From NCBI GenBank assembly GCA_034430895.1, contig DAOUDW010000061.1, positions 62,001 through 126,000 on the forward strand: a stretch of DNA of 64,000 nt, in the 5' to 3' direction. Source of the stretch: WVZH01 sp034430895 (GTDB lineage: Bacteria; Chloroflexota; Anaerolineae; Anaerolineales; E44-bin32). Each line of letters starts with the position of its first letter. Position 1 is the stretch's first letter. The notes beneath the pieces are model-generated. The model saw only the letters and a program-made list of their open reading frames with translations, ran no database searches and was not told where the DNA came from. Below, piece after piece: positions 25,848-33,830 of this stretch. The position numbers and the translations under genes were made by a program.

Positions 25848-26803
25848 AATGTAAGAAGTGCGGCAAAAAAGCCGTAATCAACATGCGGCAGCATAAGTTA
25901 GGCTTGTGCAAAGCGCATTTCCTCGAGTGGATTCCACAACAGACGCAGCGATTCATAGAAAAATATCAGATGTTCGGACGGGATGAACGAATCCTCATCG
26001 CCGTCTCGGGTGGCAAGGACTCTCTAAGCCTATGGGACGTTCTCAATCGGCTGGGGTATCATGCGGATGGCCTTTATATTAACCTGGGTATCGATGACGG
26101 TACGAATTACTCCGCACAATCCCAACGTCTTTCGGAATCTTTTGCCGAATCCCACGACTTACATCTTCACAGCGTTGCCATTGAAACATTGGAAGGATAT
26201 TCAGTGCCCGAAGCCTCCCGCCTAACCTTGCGTGGTAAAGGTAGACCGTGCTCCGTTTGTGGTCTCACCAAGCGGCACATCATGAATCGTGTAGCGCGCG
26301 AGCAACAATATGATGTTATCGTCACCGGACACAATTTGGATGACGAAGCTGCAGTCTTGTTCGGAAACACGATCAACTGGGCTGTTGGATACCTCGAACG
26401 GCAAAATCCAGTCCTCGAAGCAAGGTCCGGTCTGGTCCGCAAAGCCAAACCATTCTTCCGATTTTACGAACGCGAAACAGCGGCCTATGCACTCCTGCGC
26501 GGAATTGAATACATTTATGATGAATGCCCTCACGCGGCCGGGGCAAAATCCATCTATTACAAAGAAGTGCTCAACTCCATGGAGGCCAAACGGCCGGGCA
26601 CGAAGCTGGCTTTCTTCCTCTCGTTCTTACGCGCGAAGGAATCCGGGATTTTCGCCAACGGCCACACCGACGACCGCAGTGAATTGCGGAACTGCCAATC
26701 CTGCGGACAGCCGACGACGGCTCCGGATATCTGTGCGTATTGCCGCACTTGGGAACAGATTCGTAATCGACAGTCCAGAATCGTTGATGAGAGGCGGATA
26801 TGA
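25844..26803 (+). CDS. ttuA: tRNA 2-thiolation protein TtuA
   Basis: This 319-aa PP-loop ATPase has an N-terminal zinc finger (CKKCGKK ... LCKAH), the ATP-pyrophosphatase loop SGGKDSL, GKGRPCSVCG and DECPHA Cys that fit the 4Fe-4S site, HNLDDEA, and a second zinc finger at the C-terminus (CQSCGQ ... CAYC). TtuA makes 2-thiouridine at position 54 in thermophile tRNA with TtuB as the sulfur donor; related enzymes act at other positions. It is translationally coupled to ttuB and overlaps queF by 4 bases. Confidence 0.92.
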   Translation: MKCKKCGKKAVINMRQHKLGLCKAHFLEWIPQQTQRFIEKYQMFGRDERILIAVSGGKDSLSLWDVLNRLGYHADGLYINLGIDDGTNYSAQSQRLSESFAESHDLHLHSVAIETLEGYSVPEASRLTLRGKGRPCSVCGLTKRHIMNRVAREQQYDVIVTGHNLDDEAAVLFGNTINWAVGYLERQNPVLEARSGLVRKAKPFFRFYERETAAYALLRGIEYIYDECPHAAGAKSIYYKEVLNSMEAKRPGTKLAFFLSFLRAKESGIFANGHTDDRSELRNCQSCGQPTTAPDICAYCRTWEQIRNRQSRIVDERRI

Positions 26804-27210
26804 CCGAACCCAAAGATTTAGAGGGACTCACATTGCTTGGAAAAGGATCGACACCGAGTAAGCAGCTGGAGACCTTCCCCAATCGCCATCCTGACCGTCG
26901 TTATCTGGTGCGTTTGGAGTCGGAAGAGTTCACTTGTCTCTGTCCGGTAACCGGACAACCTGACTTTGCGGTTATTACCGTTGAGTACATCCCGAACCAA
27001 AAAATCCTCGAATCAAAATCCTACAAACTCTATCTGTGGTCGTTCCGGGACCAAGGTGTCTTTCACGAACACATAACGAATACGATCCTGGATGATCTGG
27101 TTCAAGCGTTAGAACCACACTGGTGCCGCGTGATCGGCGAATTCAACATACGCGGTGGGATCGCTATCACCGTTGACTGCGAACACGGTGAACGCGGGGA
27201 ATTGGGCTGA
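26800..27210 (+). CDS. queF: NADPH-dependent preQ0 reductase QueF
   Basis: This 136-aa short (type I) QueF reduces 7-cyano-7-deazaguanine to preQ1 in queuosine synthesis. The catalytic Cys lies in LCPVTGQPDF, and the family signature E-S-K-S-x-K-L-Y is in ILESKSYKLYLWSF. The C-terminal GEFNIRGGIAITVDCEHG is typical. Its ATG overlaps the ttuA stop by 4 bases, and a queuosine-precursor transporter follows after one base. Confidence 0.96.
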   Translation: MTEPKDLEGLTLLGKGSTPSKQLETFPNRHPDRRYLVRLESEEFTCLCPVTGQPDFAVITVEYIPNQKILESKSYKLYLWSFRDQGVFHEHITNTILDDLVQALEPHWCRVIGEFNIRGGIAITVDCEHGERGELG

Positions 27211-27211
27211 T

Positions 27212-27901
27212 ATGCGCAGCTATCGCTGGTATCCCGCAGTTCTCGCCGTTTTCGTAACGACCTTGATCGTTTCTAACATCATCGCCGTGAAATTGTTTAC
27301 GGTGTTCGATATCACCTTGCCGGCCGCAGTGATACTCTTCCCAGTGGCCTACATTTTCGGAGACGTTCTTACCGAAGTGTATGGTTATGCTCGTGCACGT
27401 CAGGCGATCTGGATCGGTTTCGGGTGCAATCTACTCGCTGTTATCGCCATCTGGATCGGCGGTCTGCTCCCTGCCGACCCAATCTGGACGGCCAACGTCT
27501 ATCCCGACCCAGAAGAAGCATCCCGTGCGTATCAAGCCATTCTGGGCTTCACACCCCGGTTACTACTGGCATCTTTCCTGGCCTACCTCGCCGGAGAATT
27601 CCTCAACGCCCTCGTTCTCGCCAGGTTGAAGGTCACCACCAAAGGACGTTTTCTCTGGCTGCGGACGATCTCCTCAACGCTCGTCGGTCAGGGCGTCGAC
27701 TCGGCGATTTTCATCACCATCGCCTTTACCTCACTCCCCGCTTCTGTGTTGATGGGCATGATCTTGAGCCAATGGCTCTTTAAAAGCGGCTACGAAGCGC
27801 TGGTCACGCCGATAACCTATACGATTGTCAATGCACTCAAACGAGCCGAGGGGGAAGACTACTTCGACCGCGAGACGGATTTCAATCCCATCCAGTTCTA
27901 A
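27212..27901 (+). CDS. yhhQ: Queuosine precursor transporter, YhhQ/VUT family
   Basis: This 229-aa membrane protein has about six hydrophobic segments and the family marks VSNIIAVKLF near the N-terminus, IFGDVLTEVYGY, and the late VDSAIFITIAF. YhhQ proteins import preQ0 or preQ1. It starts one base after the queF stop, so import and reduction of the same precursor are coupled. A GTP cyclohydrolase or queC is not seen here, which fits salvage of precursor. Confidence 0.93.
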   Translation: MRSYRWYPAVLAVFVTTLIVSNIIAVKLFTVFDITLPAAVILFPVAYIFGDVLTEVYGYARARQAIWIGFGCNLLAVIAIWIGGLLPADPIWTANVYPDPEEASRAYQAILGFTPRLLLASFLAYLAGEFLNALVLARLKVTTKGRFLWLRTISSTLVGQGVDSAIFITIAFTSLPASVLMGMILSQWLFKSGYEALVTPITYTIVNALKRAEGEDYFDRETDFNPIQF

Positions 27902-27941
27902 TATCCCTCGACCTCGGCTCGAAAGAACGCATGCTGCACAA

Positions 27942-29273
27942 CTAGGCTGTTTCGAGGTAATACTCGACTTCCCAGTCCGTGACTTTGGTGCGGAATTCAT
28001 CCCACTCCGCGCGTTTCGCCCGCACGAACGCCTCGTAAGCTTCTTCGCCCAAAGTGGCTTTGAACACTTCGTCTCGATCCAATTCGTCCAGCGCTTCTCC
28101 CAGTGAACCAGGCAACTGGCTGATACCCATCGCCGCCAACTCTTCTGGCGACATTTCGTATATATTCACGTTGTTTACCGGTTCGGGACAATCGAGATTT
28201 CGTTCGATCCCATCCAAACCGGCGGCCAGCATACAGGCAAAGGCAAGGTACGGGTTGCATGTCGGATCTGGGAAACGGAGTTCGGCGCGGATCGATCCGG
28301 GTTGGCCCGAATACTTCGGAATACGGATCATCGCCGAGCGGTTAATCTGTGCCCAGCAGACATACACCGGCGCCTCATAACCGGGCACGATGCGTTTGTA
28401 GGAATTAACCGTAGGTGCAACGATTCCGGCCAATGCGCGCGCATGCTCGATCTGTCCAGCGATATAGCCATAGGCCATCGGTGAGAGCATGTATTGATCT
28501 TTTTCATCAAAAAATAGATTCTCACCCTTGTCCGAAAAGATCGACTGGTGCGTGTGCATCCCCGAACCGTTGATCCCAAAGATCGGTTTGGGCATGAAGG
28601 TGGCGATCAAGCCATACTTCGCCGCCAAAGCACGAATGGTGTATTTCAGGGTGACGACGTTATCGGCGGCGCGCAATGCGTCGGCGAAGCGGAAATCGAT
28701 TTCGTGCTGGCCCAAGGCGACTTCGTGGTGCCCCATCTCGACTTCCAGTCCCATGGTTGACAAACCGAGCATTAATTCCGTTCGAACGCGCTGGGCTTCG
28801 TCGCTGGCGGAAAAGTCGAAGTAGCCACCGACATCATGGGGTACGGGATAGATACTGTCTCCACTATCGCGACGCAGCAGGAAGAATTCGGGTTCGGGTC
28901 CCATATTGGCTTTCCAGCCCCGGTCATTAATGCGTTTCAATACTTTCTTGAGTACGCCGCGCGGATCACCCGCAAATATCGTTCCGTCCGGTTGATAGAT
29001 ATCACAGAACAGGCGCGCCCGTCGTCGCTCGGGTTGAGACCAGGGCAAGACAGCATATGTACCGGCATCCGGCACAAGGCGCATATCGCTCTCCTGTATT
29101 CGGGCAAAGCCATGCACTGATGAGCCATCGAACCAAATGCCTTCGTCCAGCGCTTTTTCAATACGTGAAGCGGGAATGTCGACGCTCTTGACTGCACCCG
29201 TTATGTCCGTGAACTGCAGACATACATACTTGATGTTGTCCTCTTTCACCCTTTTCATAACATTCTTTGGCAT
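27942..29273 (-). CDS. glnA: Glutamine synthetase, type I
   Basis: This 443-aa enzyme makes glutamine from glutamate, ammonia and ATP. Marks include WFDGSSVHGFARIQESDM, the MGPEPEFF metal-binding strand, NGSGMHTHQS and RIPKYSG. The length and the lack of the 25-aa insertion and adenylylation loop fit the GSI-alpha group, which is feedback-regulated and not adenylylated. The ATG has AAGGAGG 7 bases upstream. A 330-base structured leader with its own strong promoter and terminator lies before it. Confidence 0.97.
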   Translation of the reverse strand: MPKNVMKRVKEDNIKYVCLQFTDITGAVKSVDIPASRIEKALDEGIWFDGSSVHGFARIQESDMRLVPDAGTYAVLPWSQPERRRARLFCDIYQPDGTIFAGDPRGVLKKVLKRINDRGWKANMGPEPEFFLLRRDSGDSIYPVPHDVGGYFDFSASDEAQRVRTELMLGLSTMGLEVEMGHHEVALGQHEIDFRFADALRAADNVVTLKYTIRALAAKYGLIATFMPKPIFGINGSGMHTHQSIFSDKGENLFFDEKDQYMLSPMAYGYIAGQIEHARALAGIVAPTVNSYKRIVPGYEAPVYVCWAQINRSAMIRIPKYSGQPGSIRAELRFPDPTCNPYLAFACMLAAGLDGIERNLDCPEPVNNVNIYEMSPEELAAMGISQLPGSLGEALDELDRDEVFKATLGEEAYEAFVRAKRAEWDEFRTKVTDWEVEYYLETA

Positions 29274-29384
29274 GCTCTTCCTCCTTTTTTCTCTATTAAT
29301 TCAACTGCTGAATCGTTCTATCGTAAGCAGTTTCTACATAAATCCTTTTCGAATTCAATTCCCCTGTGAACAATCCATGGCTGA

Positions 29385-29718
29385 ATATAAATAAGGCACG
29401 CTGGGCGTGCCTTTCAGGTTGAATCTGCATGTCGCCCTTCCATGATTATTCAGGGGATATCGACATCGTCTGTGATGGCCGATATTCGCCTGGCTACGGC
29501 GGGGTCTTTGTCCCATCCGTCACCGGTTGGTTTTTAGCCGTCGCTTTCTCGGAAGGAAGAAGGGAGCCTGTGGTGGGCTCCGGAGGCATCCACTGATGCT
29601 TCGATTTTCCCCCGGCATTTTCCGGGGTTAACCCTACCTTATGATAGGGAACCTCCTCTTCGTGATCTCAAAATACCTCTGAGATCCATACGCGATTCTT
29701 CCGGATTCCGTTTTACCT
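29385..29718 (-). ncRNA. Structured RNA or leader upstream of glnA, class not identified
   Basis: A strong promoter (29753-29725) would start a transcript near 29718 that reads through about 320 bases of non-coding sequence to a good terminator: AAGGCACGC and GCGTGCCTT (29413-29393, 3-base loop) followed by ATTTATATTC. Many local pairings are visible, such as GATCTCA/TGAGATC, CCCTA/TAGGG, CCCCGG/CCGGGG and ATGTCG/CGACAT. It may be an attenuator for glnA or a free-standing small RNA. I could not match RNase P RNA, tmRNA, SRP RNA, 6S RNA or a known riboswitch motif. Confidence 0.6.
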
Positions 29719-29724
29719 CGCGGG

Positions 29725-29753
29725 ATTATAGCCAAGCCCTGATTCCGAGTCAA
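29725..29753 (-). promoter_or_regulatory. Strong sigma70 promoter of the glnA leader RNA
   Basis: TTGACT (29753-29748), a 17-base spacer and TATAAT (29730-29725) on the minus strand, starting next to the tilS stop codon. Confidence 0.85.
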
Positions 29754-29757
29754 GAAT

Positions 29758-31242
29758 TCAGCGGTTACCATCAAAGGAAACGTCCCCGCTCTGTGCAGGT
29801 TCGATCAACCGAAGCATCACGATTTCTTGCGTTTCATCAGTGAAACGGACGTCCTCCGACATACGCAATCCTGCAACCCAGAGCACTTTGTCACCACTGA
29901 CAACCAGCGGCCACCTCGCTCGCACCAGCTGTGGAACATGATGATTGACGAAGAGATCCGCCACCTTGAGTGTTCCTTTCATTCCGAGCGGCCGGATGCG
30001 ATCACCTGGTTTACGCGCACGGATCGCAAGCGCTGCGTCGATCTTGGCGGCATCCATGGCTGCAATTCGGCCGCTGTGATCGTTCATCAGCGTTTCCCGA
30101 AAGTCTTGCGTCAGCGGCATCCGCGATGCTTCCAAAACCCAGCCAGACCCAAGTTCTATCGTCCTCGGAATGGGAATCTCACAGGGAGAATCTGAGACAA
30201 GTTGTGGGTATTCCGGAAGAAGATGTTCCTCTTCTGCATCAAACAGAAGGAATTGATCTGCGTATCGTGTTAAAACCAGATCTCCAACCAGGAAAATCCG
30301 TTTGCCACGTTTATTCGTTTGCACGAAATGGCTGGCACGTTCCACAGCATCGAAGCCTACATCTCGCAACCTGGGTTTCAGCCGGTGGATCATCTCCCGC
30401 AGGATTGCCCGCTTCAGCGCTGTACGCAGCGATAGGAAGATATCGGTTCGCAAGGCAAGCGCATGCTCCCCTCGAGCGCAGACCACTGTTGACCAGTATT
30501 CAGCGACCGTATCCGCCATCCAGGCGGCCTCTGCCGCCATCACACGACCTGTGCGGTTCAAGACATTGCGAATCTCCGGGTTATATTTTTCCAGGATCGG
30601 CAGGAGATGATGGCGCAGTCGATTTCGAAAATATGTCAGGTCGAGGTTGGAAGAATCCAAAACCGGCGATAAACCCTGGGCTTCACAATACTCTTCTGCT
30701 TGTTGATGGGTCACGCAAAGCAGTGGGCGGACCAATGAAAGGCCACTGCCCTCATCCTCCGCAATACCGACCCAATCACGGAGTGAGGTTTTTGGCAACA
30801 TCCCTCGCAGTCCTGAAGGCCCAGCTCCTCGCAGGAAATGCATCAACACCGTCTCGGCTTGATCGTCGGAGGTATGCCCTGTGGCAATGACATCGATGCC
30901 ATGCTGCTGCGCCACGCGGACCAAAAATCGATAACGCAGTATCCGGGCAGCTTCCTCGATTGATGCACCCTGTTCGGCAAACCCTGCTACGTCGGCGTTT
31001 TCGGATACGAACTCCAATTCGAGTTGTGATGCGATTTGCTGAACAAACGCAGCCTCCGATTTACTTTCCGAGCGCAATTGGTGATCGAGATGTGCAACAA
31101 TCGGGCGATACCCCAGGCGAAAGAGACAATGCAATAGACAGAGGCTATCCGCCCCGCCTGATACCGCAGCGACGAGCCTCTCATTCTCATGTAGAAGCTG
31201 TTCCTGGTCGATGAAAGCTGTTATTTCCCGGAGTATACCCAT
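29758..31242 (-). CDS. tilS: tRNA(Ile)-lysidine synthetase
   Basis: This 494-aa protein converts C34 of the CAU-anticodon tRNA-Ile to lysidine, so that it reads AUA. It has the PP-loop AAVSGGADSLCLL, the central TGHTSDDQAETVLMHFLRGAG, and two C-terminal domains (ILREMIHRLKPR; RARKPGDRIRPLGMKGTLKVADLF). A TGCTATAAT lies 9 bases before the ATG, so the 5' leader would be only a few bases. It is divergent from mreB. Confidence 0.95.
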   Translation of the reverse strand: MGILREITAFIDQEQLLHENERLVAAVSGGADSLCLLHCLFRLGYRPIVAHLDHQLRSESKSEAAFVQQIASQLELEFVSENADVAGFAEQGASIEEAARILRYRFLVRVAQQHGIDVIATGHTSDDQAETVLMHFLRGAGPSGLRGMLPKTSLRDWVGIAEDEGSGLSLVRPLLCVTHQQAEEYCEAQGLSPVLDSSNLDLTYFRNRLRHHLLPILEKYNPEIRNVLNRTGRVMAAEAAWMADTVAEYWSTVVCARGEHALALRTDIFLSLRTALKRAILREMIHRLKPRLRDVGFDAVERASHFVQTNKRGKRIFLVGDLVLTRYADQFLLFDAEEEHLLPEYPQLVSDSPCEIPIPRTIELGSGWVLEASRMPLTQDFRETLMNDHSGRIAAMDAAKIDAALAIRARKPGDRIRPLGMKGTLKVADLFVNHHVPQLVRARWPLVVSGDKVLWVAGLRMSEDVRFTDETQEIVMLRLIEPAQSGDVSFDGNR

Positions 31243-31251
31243 TTCGAGCCG

Positions 31252-31260
31252 ATTATAGCA
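31252..31260 (-). promoter_or_regulatory. Extended -10 promoter of tilS (near-leaderless)
   Basis: TGCTATAAT on the minus strand, with the ATG at 31242 about ten bases later and no Shine-Dalgarno sequence between. Confidence 0.65.
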
Positions 31261-31333
31261 TCGTAGAACGAGAGTATAGATATCGTTTTACATAACCATA
31301 GACATCGATATTGCAAAGGGTTAAACTTGTCTA

Positions 31334-31342
31334 TGCTATAAT
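31334..31342 (+). promoter_or_regulatory. Extended -10 promoter of mreB cluster
   Basis: TGCTATAAT on the plus strand, 31 bases before the TTG start. A weak TTGCAA lies 20 bases upstream. It forms a divergent promoter pair with tilS. Confidence 0.65.
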
Positions 31343-31373
31343 CAACAATTGGCCTCATGGAGGTATTCATACT

Positions 31374-32438
31374 TTGGCATTCAACCCCCTAAACTGGTTG
31401 CTGGGTCTTTTTTCTCTCGATATCGGCATCGATCTCGGTACCGCGAACACCCTGGTTAATGTGCTCGGGAAAGGCATCGTGATCAACGAGCCTTCGTGGG
31501 TTGCCATCGAGAAAAAATCCAAGCGACCTTTGGCGATCGGCGTAGAAGCCAAGCAGATGGTCGGGCGAACACCGGCCAATGTGGTCGTGATACGACCATT
31601 ACGCGATGGTGTCATCTCGGAGTTCGAGATCACGGAGCGGATGCTGGAATACTTCATCGCCAAAGCACATGAACAAAGCATCTCCCCTGTACCTCGTCCC
31701 AGGGTGGTTGTTGGAATACCCAGTGGAGCGACGGAAGTGGAAAAGCGCGCCGTTTATGATGCCGCCATGGCCGCCGGGGCACGCGAAGCGTTGTTGATCG
31801 AGGAACCAACCGCAGCCGCGATCGGCGCAAACCTTCCCATTGGGGAAGTGCGCGGATCCATGATCGTGGATATCGGAGGCGGCACGACGGAACTCGCTGT
31901 ATTCACCATGGGCGGTATCATCGTCTCCCGCTCGTTACGAGTTGCAGGCGACGAAATGGATCAAGATATCGTCAACTACATCCGTAACAAGTACAACCTG
32001 CTCATCGGGGAACGCATGGCCGAACAATTGAAGATCAAAATTGGCTCTGCATACCCTCTCAAGGAAGAAAAAACGATGGGTGTCCGCGGACGCAACCTGG
32101 TGCGTGGTTTGCCGGAGGCTGTCGAAATCTCGTCCGTAGAGATACGTGAAGCCCTTTCCGGTTCCGTGAACATCATCGTAGAAACCATACGAGATGCCCT
32201 CGACGAAATCCCTCCCGAATTAATTGCCGATTTGATGGAAGAAGGTATTTGTTTAGCAGGTGGAACTTCACAACTTCAAAATCTAACCGAACGTCTCTCG
32301 AACGAACTTCGCATGCGCGTCTGGAACGCAGAAGATCCAATGACTTGTGTAGCCCGAGGCGCCGGCCTGGTACTCGAAGACCTCGACAATATGGGACGGT
32401 ACCTCGTCGGCCTTGACCGTCGACAGCAGAAAGCATAA
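31374..32438 (+). CDS. mreB: Rod shape-determining protein MreB
   Basis: This 354-aa actin homologue makes membrane-bound filaments that guide lateral wall growth. ATP-site motifs are visible: DIGIDLGTANTLV (phosphate 1), MIVDIGGGTTELAV (phosphate 2) and GICLAGGTSQL (adenosine). I chose the TTG at 31374, with GGAGG 10 bases upstream. A longer reading would run through the -10 box. It is the first gene of mreB-mreC-mreD-mrdA-minC-minD-minE-rodA. Confidence 0.97.
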   Translation: MAFNPLNWLLGLFSLDIGIDLGTANTLVNVLGKGIVINEPSWVAIEKKSKRPLAIGVEAKQMVGRTPANVVVIRPLRDGVISEFEITERMLEYFIAKAHEQSISPVPRPRVVVGIPSGATEVEKRAVYDAAMAAGAREALLIEEPTAAAIGANLPIGEVRGSMIVDIGGGTTELAVFTMGGIIVSRSLRVAGDEMDQDIVNYIRNKYNLLIGERMAEQLKIKIGSAYPLKEEKTMGVRGRNLVRGLPEAVEISSVEIREALSGSVNIIVETIRDALDEIPPELIADLMEEGICLAGGTSQLQNLTERLSNELRMRVWNAEDPMTCVARGAGLVLEDLDNMGRYLVGLDRRQQKA

Positions 32439-32477
32439 GCTTCACAGTCGAAACACGATTTTCCGGTTATTTATCTG

Positions 32478-33308
32478 ATGAATCGATCAAACTCTCGTTT
32501 ACTCGTCGCTGGCACATTGGCTTTAATCACCATCGGGATCATGGTCCTCAGCATTGGTGGTTTTATAACGCCCGTACATGATATGTTGCTGCGTCCGATC
32601 AGTTCCGTTCAAGAATGGATCGCACTGCGCGTATCCGCTATCCACGACACCTTAACCGCACCGCGAGACGTCGCCTCACTGCAGGCAGAAATTGCCCGGC
32701 TGCAGAGCGAGGTTGCCCGATTAGAACAAGAAATTATTGTATTGCGCGAACAAGCCACTGAAGCCGAAATCCTTGCCTCGTTGCTGAATTATGCTCGTTC
32801 GCAACCAGAAAACCGCTCGATCGCCGCAAACGTTATCGGGCGGGACACGAGCCCCTTTATCCGCTCGATCTGGCTCGATCGCGGCTCTGACTCTAACCTC
32901 AGTAAGGGTATGCCCGTAGTTACGGAGCGAGGTCTGGTAGGACGTATCGCCGAGGTCTTCCCAACCGCATCCCGCGTACAACTGATTACGGACCCTGAAT
33001 CCGCGGTTAATGTTACGCTTCAACTTGCGAGAACGGACGGTGTCTTGGTGGCCGAATTCAACGGGGAATTGTCGGTCGACATGATCGATCAGAACGCCGA
33101 AGTAACAGTTGGCGAGCTGGTGCTGACTTCTGGCCTGGGCAATTTTCCTGCCGACATCCCGGTCGGCCAAATAATAAATATCAGACGCAGAGATTATGAA
33201 CTATTCCAGGAAGCGAGCGTCCAGGCGAGTGTTGATTTTGAAGCTTTGAACATCGTACTTGTTATCACCAACTTCCAACCTATACCGGTAGAATTAACTT
33301 CCCCTTGA
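32478..33308 (+). CDS. mreC: Rod shape-determining protein MreC
   Basis: This 276-aa bitopic membrane protein has one N-terminal membrane helix (about residues 8-30), a coiled coil (about 62-100, ASLQAEIARLQSEVARLEQE) and the beta-rich MreC domain (GRDTSPFIRSIWLDRGSDSNLSKGMPV, then ITDPESAVNV). It links MreB to PBP2 and MreD in the elongasome. It follows mreB by 39 bases and precedes mreD by 9. Confidence 0.95.
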   Translation: MNRSNSRLLVAGTLALITIGIMVLSIGGFITPVHDMLLRPISSVQEWIALRVSAIHDTLTAPRDVASLQAEIARLQSEVARLEQEIIVLREQATEAEILASLLNYARSQPENRSIAANVIGRDTSPFIRSIWLDRGSDSNLSKGMPVVTERGLVGRIAEVFPTASRVQLITDPESAVNVTLQLARTDGVLVAEFNGELSVDMIDQNAEVTVGELVLTSGLGNFPADIPVGQIINIRRRDYELFQEASVQASVDFEALNIVLVITNFQPIPVELTSP

Positions 33309-33317
33309 AAATCGACG

Positions 33318-33818
33318 ATGTCTTACTTTATCGGAATTCCCCTACTAACCCTGCTTGCCATTTTTCAATCCGTGCTCATGAGTCATATCGAATTGCTGGA
33401 CGGAAGAGCTGATCTGGTTCTTCTGGCTGTGGTCTCATGGAGCCTCACTAGACGGAGTGAAGAAGCGATGGTATGGGCAGTGATCGGTGGCTTCGCTCTC
33501 GATTTGCTTTCCGGCTTACCTCTTGGCAGCAACGCACTGATTCTCCTCATCGTCGCTTTTCTGGTATCCTTCCTGGAAGGCAGGTTTTGGGAGGCACATT
33601 TGTTGATGCCGTTGGGTGTAATGCTGGTTGCGTCATTGGCCTATCACTTTTTATGTACCTTCGAGATTATGATCCTTGGATACGATGTGTCGCTTGCAGT
33701 TGTTTTTCGCCGTATCATCCTGCCCAGCACGTTCTTGAACGTTGTTATTGCACTTCCGGCCTCACAACTTGCTTCAGCCTTGCATTCTCGTCTTTTCCCG
33801 CAAGAAGTGGAATTATAA
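33318..33818 (+). CDS. mreD: Rod shape-determining protein MreD
   Basis: This 166-aa protein is almost wholly hydrophobic with about five or six membrane segments and the family-like GGFALDLLSGLPLGSNAL. The family is poorly conserved, so the call rests largely on position between mreC and the PBP2 gene. Confidence 0.9.
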   Translation: MSYFIGIPLLTLLAIFQSVLMSHIELLDGRADLVLLAVVSWSLTRRSEEAMVWAVIGGFALDLLSGLPLGSNALILLIVAFLVSFLEGRFWEAHLLMPLGVMLVASLAYHFLCTFEIMILGYDVSLAVVFRRIILPSTFLNVVIALPASQLASALHSRLFPQEVEL

Positions 33819-33830
33819 GGCAGACGAAGC

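Noticed and set aside
29385..29718. Identity as RNase P RNA, tmRNA, SRP RNA, 6S RNA or ydaO, lysine or cobalamin riboswitch
   Set aside because: The conserved cores of these families could not be found; partial look-alikes (for example AGCCAGG) were not enough.
31311..31373. A longer MreB starting at 31311
   Set aside because: This stretch contains the -10 promoter box and is not MreB-like; the TTG at 31374 has GGAGG upstream.
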